This document shows, one piece after another, positions 34,784 to 43,246 of a DNA stretch of 60,047 nucleotides (position 1 is its first letter; every line of letters begins with the position of its first letter). Under the pieces are notes generated by a model, which did not search any database, had not been told where the DNA came from, and saw only the letters and a program-made list of their open reading frames with translations. Made by a program: the position numbers and the translations under genes. Origin of the DNA: RGIG3002 sp045546775 (GTDB lineage Bacteria; Bacillota; Clostridia; Lachnospirales; Lachnospiraceae); contig JAZQDM010000003.1 of NCBI GenBank assembly GCA_045546775.1, positions 1 to 60,047 on the forward strand, written 5' to 3'.

Positions 34784-35809
34784 CTAAAGAATGTTGCGCA
34801 ATGCCTCTATCTCTTCTTCCGTTGTAGACCAGCTTGTGGCAAAACGGACCACGCTGTGTGTCTCGTCTGCTTTTTCCCAAAAACTAAACGCAACCTGTTT
34901 TGCAAGCTGCTCCATTTTATCATTGGGCAAAAGTAAAAACTGCTGATTGGTTGGCGACTCCAAATAAAACGTATAACGTTTCTCCTTTAATAAAGCCTTC
35001 AACCGTTCTGCCATTTCAATAGCGTGTCTGCTTATCTCAAAGTAGAGATTGTCTGTAAACAGTGTGTCAAACTGTACGCCGAGAAGGCGCCCTTTTGCCA
35101 ACATAGCCCCACGCTGTTTGACCTGTGTGGAAAAATGTTTCGGCATATTATTTTTTGTAAATACAACTGCCTCGCCACACAACGCACCTATTTTTGTTCC
35201 GCCAATATAAAATACATCGCACAGTCTTGCAATATCTGCCAATGTCACATCCGCCTGTCTGCTCATCAAACCGTAACCTAAACGGGCACCATCCAAAAAC
35301 AACGGTATGTGAAACGCACTGCAAACTTCCCGGATGCACTCCAATTCCTTTTTGGTATATAATGTACCGTATTCCGTCGGATGGGAAATGTAAACCATGC
35401 CCGGAAAAACCATGTGCTCGTGATTTTGGTCATGATAAAAGTCCGTGAAATACTGTTGCAATTCTGTACCGTCAAGCTTTCCATTATGGGAAGGCAATGC
35501 AAGCACTTTGTGACCGGCATGCTCTATGGCACCCGCCTCGTGTGCATTTATATGTCCTGTTGTCGCTGCCACAACACCTTCGTATGCTTCCAGCATCGTG
35601 GAAATGACAATCGCATTGGTCTGCGTTCCGCCGGTCAAAAAATACACTTCCGCATTCTCACAGTCGCATGCTTCTTTTATCTTTTGTGCCGCCGAAGCAC
35701 AATATTTATCACTTCCGTAACCGGACATCGGCTCCATATTTGTCTCCACGAGCCGTTTCAATATTTGCGGATGTGCCCCGGTTGTATAATCACTTTCAAA
35801 GGAAATCAT
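34784..35809 (-). CDS. Low-specificity threonine aldolase family (LtaE-like), PLP enzyme
   Basis: A 341-residue fold-type I PLP enzyme that splits threonine or allo-threonine to glycine and acetaldehyde. FLTGGTQTNAIV (phosphate cup), FLDGARLGYG (PLP aspartate) and DVFYIGGTKIGALCGEA (Schiff-base lysine in GGTK) are visible. ATG 35809 has AAGGAG 7 nt upstream; a start 24 nt further up lacks one. The exact amino acid preference is not determined. Confidence 0.92.
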   Translation of the reverse strand: MISFESDYTTGAHPQILKRLVETNMEPMSGYGSDKYCASAAQKIKEACDCENAEVYFLTGGTQTNAIVISTMLEAYEGVVAATTGHINAHEAGAIEHAGHKVLALPSHNGKLDGTELQQYFTDFYHDQNHEHMVFPGMVYISHPTEYGTLYTKKELECIREVCSAFHIPLFLDGARLGYGLMSRQADVTLADIARLCDVFYIGGTKIGALCGEAVVFTKNNMPKHFSTQVKQRGAMLAKGRLLGVQFDTLFTDNLYFEISRHAIEMAERLKALLKEKRYTFYLESPTNQQFLLLPNDKMEQLAKQVAFSFWEKADETHSVVRFATSWSTTEEEIEALRNIL

Positions 35810-35908
35810 AGTCTTGCTCCTTACTTTTTCCATAGTTGCATAAAACTTTATATATTATAACACACGAAACGAATCTTTCCCATCCTTCTATAAAAATTGA
35901 AATACATA

Positions 35909-35964
35909 TTGACATACAGCATAATTCATATTACAATACATTTAACATTTAGGTTAAATGTTAA
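35909..35964 (+). promoter_or_regulatory. Promoter and dyad operator of the ArsR-SdpI module
   Basis: TTGACA (35909-35914), 17 nt, TACAAT (35932-35937). Just downstream, TTAACATTTA and TAAATGTTAA (35942-35964) form a near-perfect dyad at the expected start site, a likely site for the ArsR-type repressor encoded next. Confidence 0.8.
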
Positions 35965-35977
35965 GGGAGGTGTGTAT

Positions 35978-36274
35978 TTGGCATTACAGCATACGTTAAA
36001 AGCTCTTGCCGACCCGATTCGGCGCGAAATTCTCAATCTTTTAAAGCAGGGACGCATGTCTGCCGGCGACATTGTGGACCGCTTTGACGTAACCGGAGCC
36101 TCCATTTCCAGACATTTGTCTGTACTGAAGGAGGCGGATTTAATCCGGGACACGCGTGAAGGGAAATTTATTTATTATGAATTAAACGCTTCCGTTTTGG
36201 AAGAAATTATGCTTTGGATCACTGACTTGAAAGGAGATGCTTCTTATGATGAAACAAATAATCAAACAAAATAA
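35978..36274 (+). CDS. ArsR-family repressor (SdpR-like, autorepressor)
   Basis: A 98-residue winged-helix protein. The recognition helix is ASISRHLSVLKEADLI, and no clustered cysteines or histidines for metal are present, as in the SdpR group rather than the metal sensors. A TTG start at 35978 has GGGAGG 7 nt upstream; a GTG 6 nt earlier is only 1 nt from the SD. It overlaps the SdpI-like gene by 29 nt. In Bacillus, SdpI sequesters SdpR at the membrane when the toxin SdpC is sensed. Confidence 0.88.
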   Translation: MALQHTLKALADPIRREILNLLKQGRMSAGDIVDRFDVTGASISRHLSVLKEADLIRDTREGKFIYYELNASVLEEIMLWITDLKGDASYDETNNQTK

Positions 36275-37349
36275 AGGGAAACTTATTTTATCCTGTATTA
36301 TCATTTTACTGCCCATTGTTGTGGGACTGCTCCTTTGGGACAAATTTCCGGACACCATGACTACCCACTGGGGTGCGGACGGAACCGCAAACGGGTTTGG
36401 CAGCAAGGCCTATGCTGTGTTTGTCCTGCCCTGCATCATGCTTGTTGTTCACTTAATTTGTATAGCTTTCGTGTTTGCAGATAAAAAGAACAGAGACCAA
36501 AACCCGAAAGTACTCAATTTGATTTTCTGGATCGCCCCCTTCAGTTCATGCTATGCAGGAGGCATCATATACGCTGCTTCTCTCGGTCTGGAAATCAGCA
36601 TAATGTCCGTTACACTTGCCATGTCAGGACTCCTGTTTGTCTTCTTTGGAAATTATCTTCCAAAATGCAAACAAAACAGTACCCTCGGCATCCGTATTGC
36701 GTGGACCCTAAATGACAAAGAAAACTGGGACAAAACGCATCGCCTTGCCGGAAAAGTATGGGTTATCGGTGGTCTTATGCTACTCTTTACCATATTTCTT
36801 CCGGGAAATATCGCACTGTTTGTTATGTTTGTTGGAATAACTATTTTAGTCGCAATCCCGCTTTGTTATTCTTACAGCCTGCACAAAAAGAAAAAAGCAC
36901 AAGGTCTTACGGAACAGACAACCATTGACGAAGAAACGCAAAAAAACAATGCCCTTACTACAAAAATTGCCCTCGGTATTACCATTGGCATTACAGCTAT
37001 TGTCGTAGTCACTATGTTTACCGGAAATATCACGCTGCATTACGGAGAAACTTCCTTTGAAGTGGAAGCAACCTATTGGAGCGATTTGGAAGTAGACTAT
37101 GCTGCCATCGAATCCATCGAATATTTGGACTATGTCATCGGCGGTGGCAGAGAAAGCGGTTTTGGCAGTGCCAGACTGGAACTCGGACTGTTCGAAAATG
37201 CCCGATTTGGCCGATACACGCGCTATTGCTACACTTCCTGTGACGCTTGTGTGGCAATGAAAGTAAACGGTAATTACCTAGCAATTAACGGAAAAGATGA
37301 AGCTGCCACAAAAGAAATATACGAACAGCTTTTGCTGAAAATAAAATAA
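36246..37349 (+). CDS. SdpI-family immunity/signal protein with DUF1648 and C-terminal PH-like domain
   Basis: A 367-residue membrane protein. Residues about 10-90 form the DUF1648 region (PDTMTTHWGADGTANGFGSK), followed by helices and the SdpI segment LGIRIAWTLNDKENWDKTHRLAGKVWVIGG, a linker with one further helix at about 240-260, and an extracytoplasmic or cytoplasmic tail that looks like a bacterial PH domain. Two adjacent ATG codons (36246, 36249) follow AAGGAGA. With the ArsR gene upstream it recalls SdpR-SdpI; the cognate toxin is not present here. Confidence 0.88.
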   Translation: MMKQIIKQNKGKLILSCIIILLPIVVGLLLWDKFPDTMTTHWGADGTANGFGSKAYAVFVLPCIMLVVHLICIAFVFADKKNRDQNPKVLNLIFWIAPFSSCYAGGIIYAASLGLEISIMSVTLAMSGLLFVFFGNYLPKCKQNSTLGIRIAWTLNDKENWDKTHRLAGKVWVIGGLMLLFTIFLPGNIALFVMFVGITILVAIPLCYSYSLHKKKKAQGLTEQTTIDEETQKNNALTTKIALGITIGITAIVVVTMFTGNITLHYGETSFEVEATYWSDLEVDYAAIESIEYLDYVIGGGRESGFGSARLELGLFENARFGRYTRYCYTSCDACVAMKVNGNYLAINGKDEAATKEIYEQLLLKIK

Positions 37350-37350
37350 T

Positions 37351-37415
37351 AAAAAAGGTCCATATATAGATGATTGCTTGCATTCCAAGCTCCTCATCCA
37401 TATATGGATCTTTTT
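37351..37415. terminator. Bidirectional terminator between convergent SdpI-family genes
   Basis: GGTCCATATAT and GATGA (37357-37372) pair with TCATC and ATATATGGATC (37394-37410); A-run before and TTTTT after suit both strands. Confidence 0.8.
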
Positions 37416-37776
37416 ATACCCCATATTTCTTTTTTAATGCTCTTTCCGTAACATATAGCAGATAAATAAGCAAAGCCCCTTCCGAAAATCCGATTATCGT
37501 TCCAACCATTCCTATCACTTTTCTACACTCTTGGCATACACAAAACATAGCAATGACAATCAAAATCGTATAAACTGCCCCCAGACGCTTGCACGCGCTA
37601 CCGAAATGCTGCTGGGCAAACTGCCACGTTTCTTGATTTTTCATAGACCTTTCTGTGCGATACCCTGTTGACCAGCTGATTGTCGGACTTGCCTTTTTGG
37701 TAAACCAAATGCCGAAAAAGAATATCGTCATTGGTATAATTAAGTTAAAAAACAGTGTTGTCATCCAAAATTTCAT
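37414..37776 (-). CDS. Small SdpI/YhfL-family membrane protein
   Basis: A 120-residue protein with three to four hydrophobic segments and the SdpI hallmark GYRTERSMKNQETWQFAQQHFG. It corresponds to the SdpI domain alone, without DUF1648 or repressor. It faces the larger SdpI gene across a shared terminator and is divergent from the XRE regulator, which may control it. Confidence 0.88.
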   Translation of the reverse strand: MKFWMTTLFFNLIIPMTIFFFGIWFTKKASPTISWSTGYRTERSMKNQETWQFAQQHFGSACKRLGAVYTILIVIAMFCVCQECRKVIGMVGTIIGFSEGALLIYLLYVTERALKKKYGV

Positions 37777-37793
37777 ATCTACCCTCTATGTTC

Positions 37794-37842
37794 TTGACAA
37801 ATTGTCTATTTTTTGGTACAATTCTTAACATTAGCGTGTTAA
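37794..37842 (+). promoter_or_regulatory. Promoter and dyad operator of the XRE regulator
   Basis: TTGACA (37794-37799), 17 nt, TACAAT (37817-37822). TTAACA-N6-TGTTAA (37825-37842) is a perfect dyad directly downstream of the -10, well placed for autorepression. Confidence 0.75.
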
Positions 37843-37948
37843 AGTGTTGTTGTTCCTTACTTACAACTTCACTTTATTACGATTGTCTCTTAATTTTGCT
37901 CTCTGAAACATATTCATTTTATCTCACAAAGGAAAAGGTGGAAATATT

Positions 37949-38737
37949 TTGGAAAACAAAAAAAACAAAAATCTTAACGAAAAATTGGTGTCAAATCCCA
38001 CAAATTTTGTGGAAAGCTTTCGAAGTAATATTTTTTATTTGATGGAAGAACGCGACTTCTCACTGCGGGAACTGGCAGAAAAGGCTGATATGCCATTTGA
38101 GACACTGAAATCTTTCTTGTACGGAAATTCTAAAGATTGTAAACTGTCAACAGCGGTAAAAATTGCGACCGCTTTCGGTATCAGCATAGACGAGGTGGTC
38201 GGTGCAAATACCATTGCTCCTCTTACACGAGAAAGTCTTGCTATGTGCCGCAGCATGCCGGATTATGTCGTATACTTGATACAATCCTTCATCCGTCACC
38301 AATACACCTTACAAAGCCAAATAACGGAAGGCAGTATTCACATCCCCTTGTTATTGCCGGAATGTCAGAATGGCTATTTACAAACTACAAATGTAACAGA
38401 TACTGTTTGTATCGACCATCTTACAAACGCTTTAAAATCAAAAATATGCATTGGTATAAAGATTCCGTGCGAACACTATGAGCCCTTTTATATGCCCGGC
38501 GATATCATATTGTTGGCAGTGGACCGCGACGGATTGCATAATGAACGTTGCGTGCTCAGTTACCGGGGACACTATTTTCTGGCGCGCAAGATTTTTTATG
38601 TTGAAAACGGACAGAAAAAAGCCAAATATGTATCCTTGCTGGACGGAAAAAATGAAATTCTTCCAAAAGATATCGATGATAAAATCGGTTATATTGTCGG
38701 TTTTTTGAACCCGGACGGCAGCTGGGGAATCCGTTGA
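37949..38737 (+). CDS. XRE-family regulator with C-terminal S24/LexA-like domain
   Basis: A 262-residue protein. An HTH_XRE domain (about 27-85, FSLRELAEKADMPFETLKSFLYG) is followed by a beta-rich domain resembling the S24 peptidase fold of LexA/CI-type proteins (FYMPGDIILLAVDRDGLHNERCVLSYRGHYFLARKI). I see no clear serine-lysine dyad, so self-cleavage is doubtful and the domain may only bind a ligand or dimerise. A TTG start at 37949 has AAGGTGG 7 nt upstream. Target genes are unknown; it is divergent from the small SdpI gene. Confidence 0.82.
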   Translation: MENKKNKNLNEKLVSNPTNFVESFRSNIFYLMEERDFSLRELAEKADMPFETLKSFLYGNSKDCKLSTAVKIATAFGISIDEVVGANTIAPLTRESLAMCRSMPDYVVYLIQSFIRHQYTLQSQITEGSIHIPLLLPECQNGYLQTTNVTDTVCIDHLTNALKSKICIGIKIPCEHYEPFYMPGDIILLAVDRDGLHNERCVLSYRGHYFLARKIFYVENGQKKAKYVSLLDGKNEILPKDIDDKIGYIVGFLNPDGSWGIR

Positions 38738-38789
38738 ATTATTCTGCAAAAAGCGCAATATACTTTGCAAATCGTCTTATGAAACATGA

Positions 38790-38845
38790 AAAAATGACCT
38801 CCCAAAAGTTAGATTTTTAGGTCTACCTTTTTGGGGGGCATTTCA
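38790..38845 (-). terminator. Terminator of mntP
   Basis: AAATGACCTCCCAAAAG (38792-38808) pairs, with two mismatches, with CTTTTTGGGGGGCATTT (38827-38843); TAGA/TCTA extend the stem inward. On the minus strand it ends in a T6 run, 20 nt after the mntP stop. Confidence 0.7.
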
Positions 38846-38864
38846 AAAACCTGCCTTTTCTTTT

Positions 38865-39449
38865 TTAGAATACTCCGGTAACAAATATCTCAATGCCAAT
38901 CAAAACTAAAATGGCACCGCCAAGCATAGTCGCCTTGCCTGAAAACTTAGTTCCAAATTTTTTCCCCAGAATCAAACCTACTACACAAATGATAAATGTA
39001 ACTACAGCAATAATTATTGCGCATATGAATGCCATAACAAAGCCGTATTCTGCTATTGTAAATCCCACGGATAAAGCATCGATGGATGTGGCTACTCCCT
39101 GCATGAAAAGCGTCCAGAGTCCGAGCTTTGTATTTTGCGCCTCTTCCTCATCATTTCTCATACCTTCCAAAAACATTTTTCCGCCGATAACTACAAGTAA
39201 AACCAGTGCAATCCACGGAACACATTTTTCAAACGCCTGAAAATAGCGCACAAACATATGCACACAAACCCATCCTATCATCGGCATCAACGCCTGAAAA
39301 AAAGCAAACACACCGGCAATGCCACACACTTTTTTCTTGTGCATTCCGGGTTCATTCAAACCATTGGCAAGGGATACCGAAAAAGCATCCATGGCAAGCC
39401 CCACTCCAAGTAATATGCTGTTAAAGAAAAACAAAATGTTCCATTCCAT
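38865..39449 (-). CDS. mntP: Manganese efflux pump MntP
   Basis: A 194-residue membrane protein with six helices and the two related metal motifs LAMDAFSVSLANG and VATSIDALSVGFT, each with a membrane aspartate, which define MntP. It exports Mn(II) when cellular manganese is high. ATG 39449 has GGAGG 8 nt upstream; the longer frame runs through the terminator. Expression is controlled by the Mn riboswitch upstream. Confidence 0.95.
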   Translation of the reverse strand: MEWNILFFFNSILLGVGLAMDAFSVSLANGLNEPGMHKKKVCGIAGVFAFFQALMPMIGWVCVHMFVRYFQAFEKCVPWIALVLLVVIGGKMFLEGMRNDEEEAQNTKLGLWTLFMQGVATSIDALSVGFTIAEYGFVMAFICAIIIAVVTFIICVVGLILGKKFGTKFSGKATMLGGAILVLIGIEIFVTGVF

Positions 39450-39490
39450 AATCACTGCCTCCAAATATAACAAGGTCTTTCCTATATAGC

Positions 39491-39525
39491 AAAAAACCCA
39501 AGTACAGCACAAACTATACTTGGGT
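39491..39525 (-). terminator. Riboswitch-controlled terminator upstream of mntP
   Basis: ACCCAAGTA (39496-39504) pairs with TACTTGGGT (39517-39525), followed on the minus strand by T6. The stem can compete with upstream ACTATAC sequences, as expected if Mn binding permits read-through. Confidence 0.82.
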
Positions 39526-39571
39526 ACCTATGTATAAATCTACAGACTCCACGTATAGTTTCACACCTATA

Positions 39572-39654
39572 CATGAGTCTCGCAATTTAAAACAAGCCAG
39601 ACCAATCGGTCAGTATGTTGACTTGCTACGATATACGCTCGCTACTCCCTCATG
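39572..39654 (-). ncRNA. yybP-ykoY (manganese) riboswitch
   Basis: On the minus strand P1 is CATGAG...CTCATG, enclosing loop L1 GGGAGTAGC, the segment GTCAACATACT, TGGCTTG and loop L3 GCGAGA. These are the conserved parts of the yybP-ykoY aptamer, and the downstream gene is mntP. Confidence 0.88.
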
Positions 39655-39667
39655 GGTTACTTTGCAA

Positions 39668-39697
39668 AGTGTAGCATTTGGATGTTTGGTTAGTCAA
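39668..39697 (-). promoter_or_regulatory. Promoter of the mntP riboswitch transcript
   Basis: Minus strand TTGACT (plus 39692-39697), 18 nt, TACACT (plus 39668-39673). The -35 overlaps the stop codon of the nuclease gene. Confidence 0.6.
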
Positions 39698-40511
39698 TGC
39701 TAATTTCTTTCGTATCTCCCGCAAATTTCCGTAAAATTCCATCCAACAGTTTTGTACTTAATGGATATCGACCGGTCTCGCAAGTAATGAAAAGATTATC
39801 TCCAAGAAATATTCCATTTTCACTATACAAATTCAGCTTACGCATTGTTGATTCCAAATAGGCTGAATCATCCAATAATCCAAAATGCTCTAAATACACT
39901 TCCTTTCTCTCCGGCATTTTTAACATAGTGAAGTCTGGGTATACCTGAATGCCACTAGATAATGTAAGGGGATGTTCATAGCGGTATGGAATCCCCATAC
40001 TATAAAGCTTGTCTGCAATAATCTTTTCAGACTTTGAACGTACACGCTCCCCTTTTTCCGTTATGATACTGCTTATATCCTCATCAAACTGCTTTCCTTG
40101 GTACTCTACGCCCAACCATTGTTTTACATACTCTGTGTCGGATATCACAAGTGGCGTTACTAATTGCTTTCGATAGAAATTCAATGTATCATAAATATTT
40201 TCCGGCTTCATACAAACGTATCTTTCCAAAAATCCTTCCATTAAAGTAATATGTTTTTCTATACTTACCAACAATTGTCTATCATAATCTCTTTGTGCAA
40301 TAGCAACAGCCTTCCCCAAATCTTTTTGCTTGATATAACTCCCATTTCCTCCTTTGTCCCCCTCCGGCTTATAATAATATTCCGGTTTTGCATGACTGTT
40401 TGAAATACGCAAGTTTCCTTTTGGTGCACTTTTCAACTTTTCTTTTAACTTCTCTGCAATCTTGTAAAGATTATTTAATTCTTTTCGCAATTCTTGTTCT
40501 GAACTAAACAT
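39690..40511 (-). CDS. PD-(D/E)XK-like nuclease protein of unknown role, next to the 53-bp array
   Basis: A 273-residue soluble protein. The N-terminal half (1-110) is helical and basic, with a coiled segment (8-28) and a conserved-looking GNLRISNSHAKPEYYYK. The C-terminal half looks like a restriction-endonuclease fold: SEK (161-163), YRYEHPL, YPDFT (D193), VYLEHFG (E208, H209), then KLNLYSENGI and LGDNLFIT. The D...E-x-H pattern resembles PD-(D/E)XK nucleases that lack the canonical lysine. ATG 40511 has GGGAG 7 nt upstream; the frame stays open into the array (to 40640), but that part has no SD and is array sequence. It is downstream of comEC and the array on the same strand. Exact substrate unknown. 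Confidence 0.72.
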   Translation of the reverse strand: MFSSEQELRKELNNLYKIAEKLKEKLKSAPKGNLRISNSHAKPEYYYKPEGDKGGNGSYIKQKDLGKAVAIAQRDYDRQLLVSIEKHITLMEGFLERYVCMKPENIYDTLNFYRKQLVTPLVISDTEYVKQWLGVEYQGKQFDEDISSIITEKGERVRSKSEKIIADKLYSMGIPYRYEHPLTLSSGIQVYPDFTMLKMPERKEVYLEHFGLLDDSAYLESTMRKLNLYSENGIFLGDNLFITCETGRYPLSTKLLDGILRKFAGDTKEISID

Positions 40512-40547
40512 TTCTCTTCTCCCTTTTGTCGTTATTTTATATATTCT

Positions 40548-40872
40548 CCGACCTACATTTATATTTTTCAAAATTAGTCGGGGAAAATCTTCACCCTTTC
40601 CCGACCAAGTTTTCCTTTCAAGATTTTTAGTCGGGGACATTTTCGCATATTACCCGACCCCAAAAATAAATTTTCACTGTTTAGTCGGAAACTATTTTTC
40701 AACTTGCCCGACTTCTATGAATCTATTTACATGCTAGTCGGATTTCTTAATCTCACGCTCCCGACTTACATATTGTTTCCTCGCAATTAGTCGGATGCAC
40801 TAAACACACTCGCCCGACTTGTTTGAACTTTTCAGATTTCCAGTCGGAAATATGCACTTGTATGTCCCGACC
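40548..40872. repeat. 53-bp-period array of inverted AGTCGG / CCGAC(C/T) motifs with variable spacers
   Basis: AGTCGG occurs at 40576, 40629, 40683, 40736, 40789 and 40842. CCGAC followed by C or T occurs at 40548, 40601, 40654, 40708, 40761, 40814 and 40867. Steps are 53 bp with one of 54. Every AGTCGG-to-CCGAC gap is exactly 19 nt and always ends in C; every CCGAC-to-AGTCGG gap is 22 nt (one is 23). The gap sequences show no similarity to each other. The array fills the whole space from 20 nt after the comEC stop to 36 nt before the nuclease start. It is not a CRISPR array: the recurring blocks are only 6-7 bp. Confidence 0.93.
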
Positions 40873-40892
40873 AAATAAGATGCAACTTCACA

Positions 40893-43238
40893 TCAATCGG
40901 TTATGATACTCTTTCTCCCATATGAAACCGAAAATTTCCCCTCTGAAACTACTTCTATCATCACCGCTCCGCACTCCGGTGTTGTCATAATTATGCTTCC
41001 TGCCTCTTCCAAGCGTTCCAACACTTCTTCATGAGGATGCCCGTAAGAGTTGCCGGCTCCGCATGAAATCACGGAAAGCGTTGGCCCTGCAACCTCCAAG
41101 AAATGTTCATTCGTCGAGTAACGGGAACCATGATGGGCCACTTTCAAAACAGTAATTCCGCCTCCTCCTGTTAACTGTTCCAGCTGTTGGCGCACTGCAT
41201 TCTCCGGCTGTCCTGTCACATCACCAGTCAGCAACATGGAAAAATCACGGTATGTCACATAAAACACCTCCGATTGTTCATTTTTTTCGCCCGTTGCAAC
41301 AGCCACCCCAGACGGGTTTAAGCACTGCATCCGCATATTGCCATCACAAATTACATCTCCGGCCTGCACATACTGCACTGGGATTTCACGCTCCTTAGCA
41401 AGTTGCAACAGTTCTTCAAATCCGATTCCACCTATGGGCAAAACTATTTTTTTTATTCGTATCCGATCTGCCTCCTTGTTTTGCAAAAGTTCCAATACAC
41501 CGGAACAGTGGTCCGCATCCGCATGCGAAAGGAATACCGCTTCCAACACACCAACACCTTGACTCTTCAAAAATGGTGTAATGCGATATTCTCCCACTAG
41601 TGATTCCGAGGTACTCCCTCCGTCTATCAAGTAATGGTTACCGGTCTCACTCCGCATATAAATACAATCGCCTTGTCCTACATCGAGAAACGTCACTGCC
41701 ATTCCACTATGCACACGAAGCAGCAGTATGCATAATCCAATAATCGGCAATAGGCATGCATTGCAGACGTAAATTTTCTTCGCCACATTTTCTCGGTTGA
41801 TATGCCTCACACCACCTCTTTCTCTTTCCCGTTTTACACGCCAACCGCGCCTCCAATCAAACACCGCCTCACGGCTTCGCAACAACACAAGGAATACAAG
41901 CAAAAAACAGTAATACGCGCCAATCTGCCACCCGGATGGTTGACCGGTAATTATAACAGCCCCGGGCAACCGCTCCGCCCCTTCGCAGGCAAGTGAATAG
42001 ACGTTTAAAACAACATGTCCAAACACGGCACCTATCTTTGCAAAAAAATCAAATACAGAAACGCAAAACCCAAAACTACACAACCAACCGCATGCAACAA
42101 CTGCCAAGCCACTGCACATAACTACCGTCAAAAGTGGCACAATAAGCAAATTCAAAAAAAGGGAGTAGATTGGATACTGAAAATAGTAGTAGATTTGTAT
42201 CGGAAAACATACGAGAAAAATAGAAATGCCGGGAAGCACTTTTTCTAACAAAGAAAACCGTTTCTTCCTTTTTCGGCACAAGACGTCTTTTAAAATAGGC
42301 CCCACTCCGGCGATACCCAAAATGGCGCCAAAAGAAAGCAAAAATCCGCAGTGTCGCACATATAACGGTTGCTCGCACAAAATCAAAATTGCCGCAAAGG
42401 AAAGTGCCGTAAGCATATCGTATGTGCGTCCAATGATATCCGCCAAAAGCTTCATCACAAACATAATAATTGCCCGCATCGTAGAAGCACTCATACCGGT
42501 CATAAAACCATAACAACAAATAAACGAAATTCCTACAGCCGCACATACAAAACGAGGCAAATGAAGTTTGCCTAACAATTTGTACATGCCTACACCAAGC
42601 ATCGATATGTGCAGCCCGGAAATTGCCATAATATGAATGATTCCGTTGCGCTTATACTGTGCCTCCACCTCCTCATCCAAACCGTCTTTATCCCCCAGCA
42701 AAACGGTTTTCATAATGCCCTCTTCTACGCTTGTATAGTAGTATTCCAAAATAGCGGCACTTTTTTGCTTTATTTGATAAAGTGACTCCTTTAAAATGTC
42801 ATATTCTTCGGACCGCACTACAATTTCCGCTTTTATAAGCTTAAAATCCATTCCCAGAATGTGATAGTACTCTTTGCTGTCAAACTGCCCGGGATTGGTT
42901 GCCTTTGCAAAGGACTGTGCTTTTCCACGCACAACAACACGGCTCCCGATGGGTGCCTCATTTTGTTCTTCCATATAACAAAGCACACCAGCGATGTGCT
43001 CCTTGTTTTCAAATAGTGATTTGTTCTCGCCGGAAATGGCGACTTGATTTAGCCAGATAAGTGTATATTCTCCACCGAATGCGGAGAGGCGTTTTTCTTT
43101 TTTAGAAACGTTTCCTTCCACAAGAATCGTTTCCCCTTCTGCTACAGCAAGCTCCACTGCCTCCGGTGGAGCACTGTAAACAGCAAGGAAAATGCAGACT
43201 GCAAAAAGCAAACCAACTGCCGCTAATGGTCTTTTCAT
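40893..43238 (-). CDS. comEC: ComEC/Rec2 DNA-uptake channel protein
   Basis: A 781-residue membrane protein: N-terminal DUF4131/OB region, the Competence domain with about ten helices (DGLDEEVEAQYKRNGIIHIMAISGLHISMLG is the family hallmark region), and a C-terminal metallo-beta-lactamase domain with FLDVGQGDCIYMR, HADADHCSG and KVAHHGSRYS, the putative nuclease that degrades the non-transported strand. It forms the inner-membrane channel for transforming DNA. ATG 43238 has AGGAG 5 nt upstream. comEA lies about 3 kb upstream on the same strand. Confidence 0.96.
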   Translation of the reverse strand: MKRPLAAVGLLFAVCIFLAVYSAPPEAVELAVAEGETILVEGNVSKKEKRLSAFGGEYTLIWLNQVAISGENKSLFENKEHIAGVLCYMEEQNEAPIGSRVVVRGKAQSFAKATNPGQFDSKEYYHILGMDFKLIKAEIVVRSEEYDILKESLYQIKQKSAAILEYYYTSVEEGIMKTVLLGDKDGLDEEVEAQYKRNGIIHIMAISGLHISMLGVGMYKLLGKLHLPRFVCAAVGISFICCYGFMTGMSASTMRAIIMFVMKLLADIIGRTYDMLTALSFAAILILCEQPLYVRHCGFLLSFGAILGIAGVGPILKDVLCRKRKKRFSLLEKVLPGISIFLVCFPIQIYYYFQYPIYSLFLNLLIVPLLTVVMCSGLAVVACGWLCSFGFCVSVFDFFAKIGAVFGHVVLNVYSLACEGAERLPGAVIITGQPSGWQIGAYYCFLLVFLVLLRSREAVFDWRRGWRVKRERERGGVRHINRENVAKKIYVCNACLLPIIGLCILLLRVHSGMAVTFLDVGQGDCIYMRSETGNHYLIDGGSTSESLVGEYRITPFLKSQGVGVLEAVFLSHADADHCSGVLELLQNKEADRIRIKKIVLPIGGIGFEELLQLAKEREIPVQYVQAGDVICDGNMRMQCLNPSGVAVATGEKNEQSEVFYVTYRDFSMLLTGDVTGQPENAVRQQLEQLTGGGGITVLKVAHHGSRYSTNEHFLEVAGPTLSVISCGAGNSYGHPHEEVLERLEEAGSIIMTTPECGAVMIEVVSEGKFSVSYGRKSIITD

Positions 43239-43246
43239 GCTTTCTC

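Noticed and set aside
40512..40640. N-terminal extension of the nuclease into the array (frame open to 40640)
   Set aside because: No SD or family-like sequence; the extension is translated array. ATG 40511 has a good SD.
40548..40872. Classical CRISPR array
   Set aside because: Recurring blocks are only 6-7 bp, alternate in orientation, and no cas gene is present within the window.
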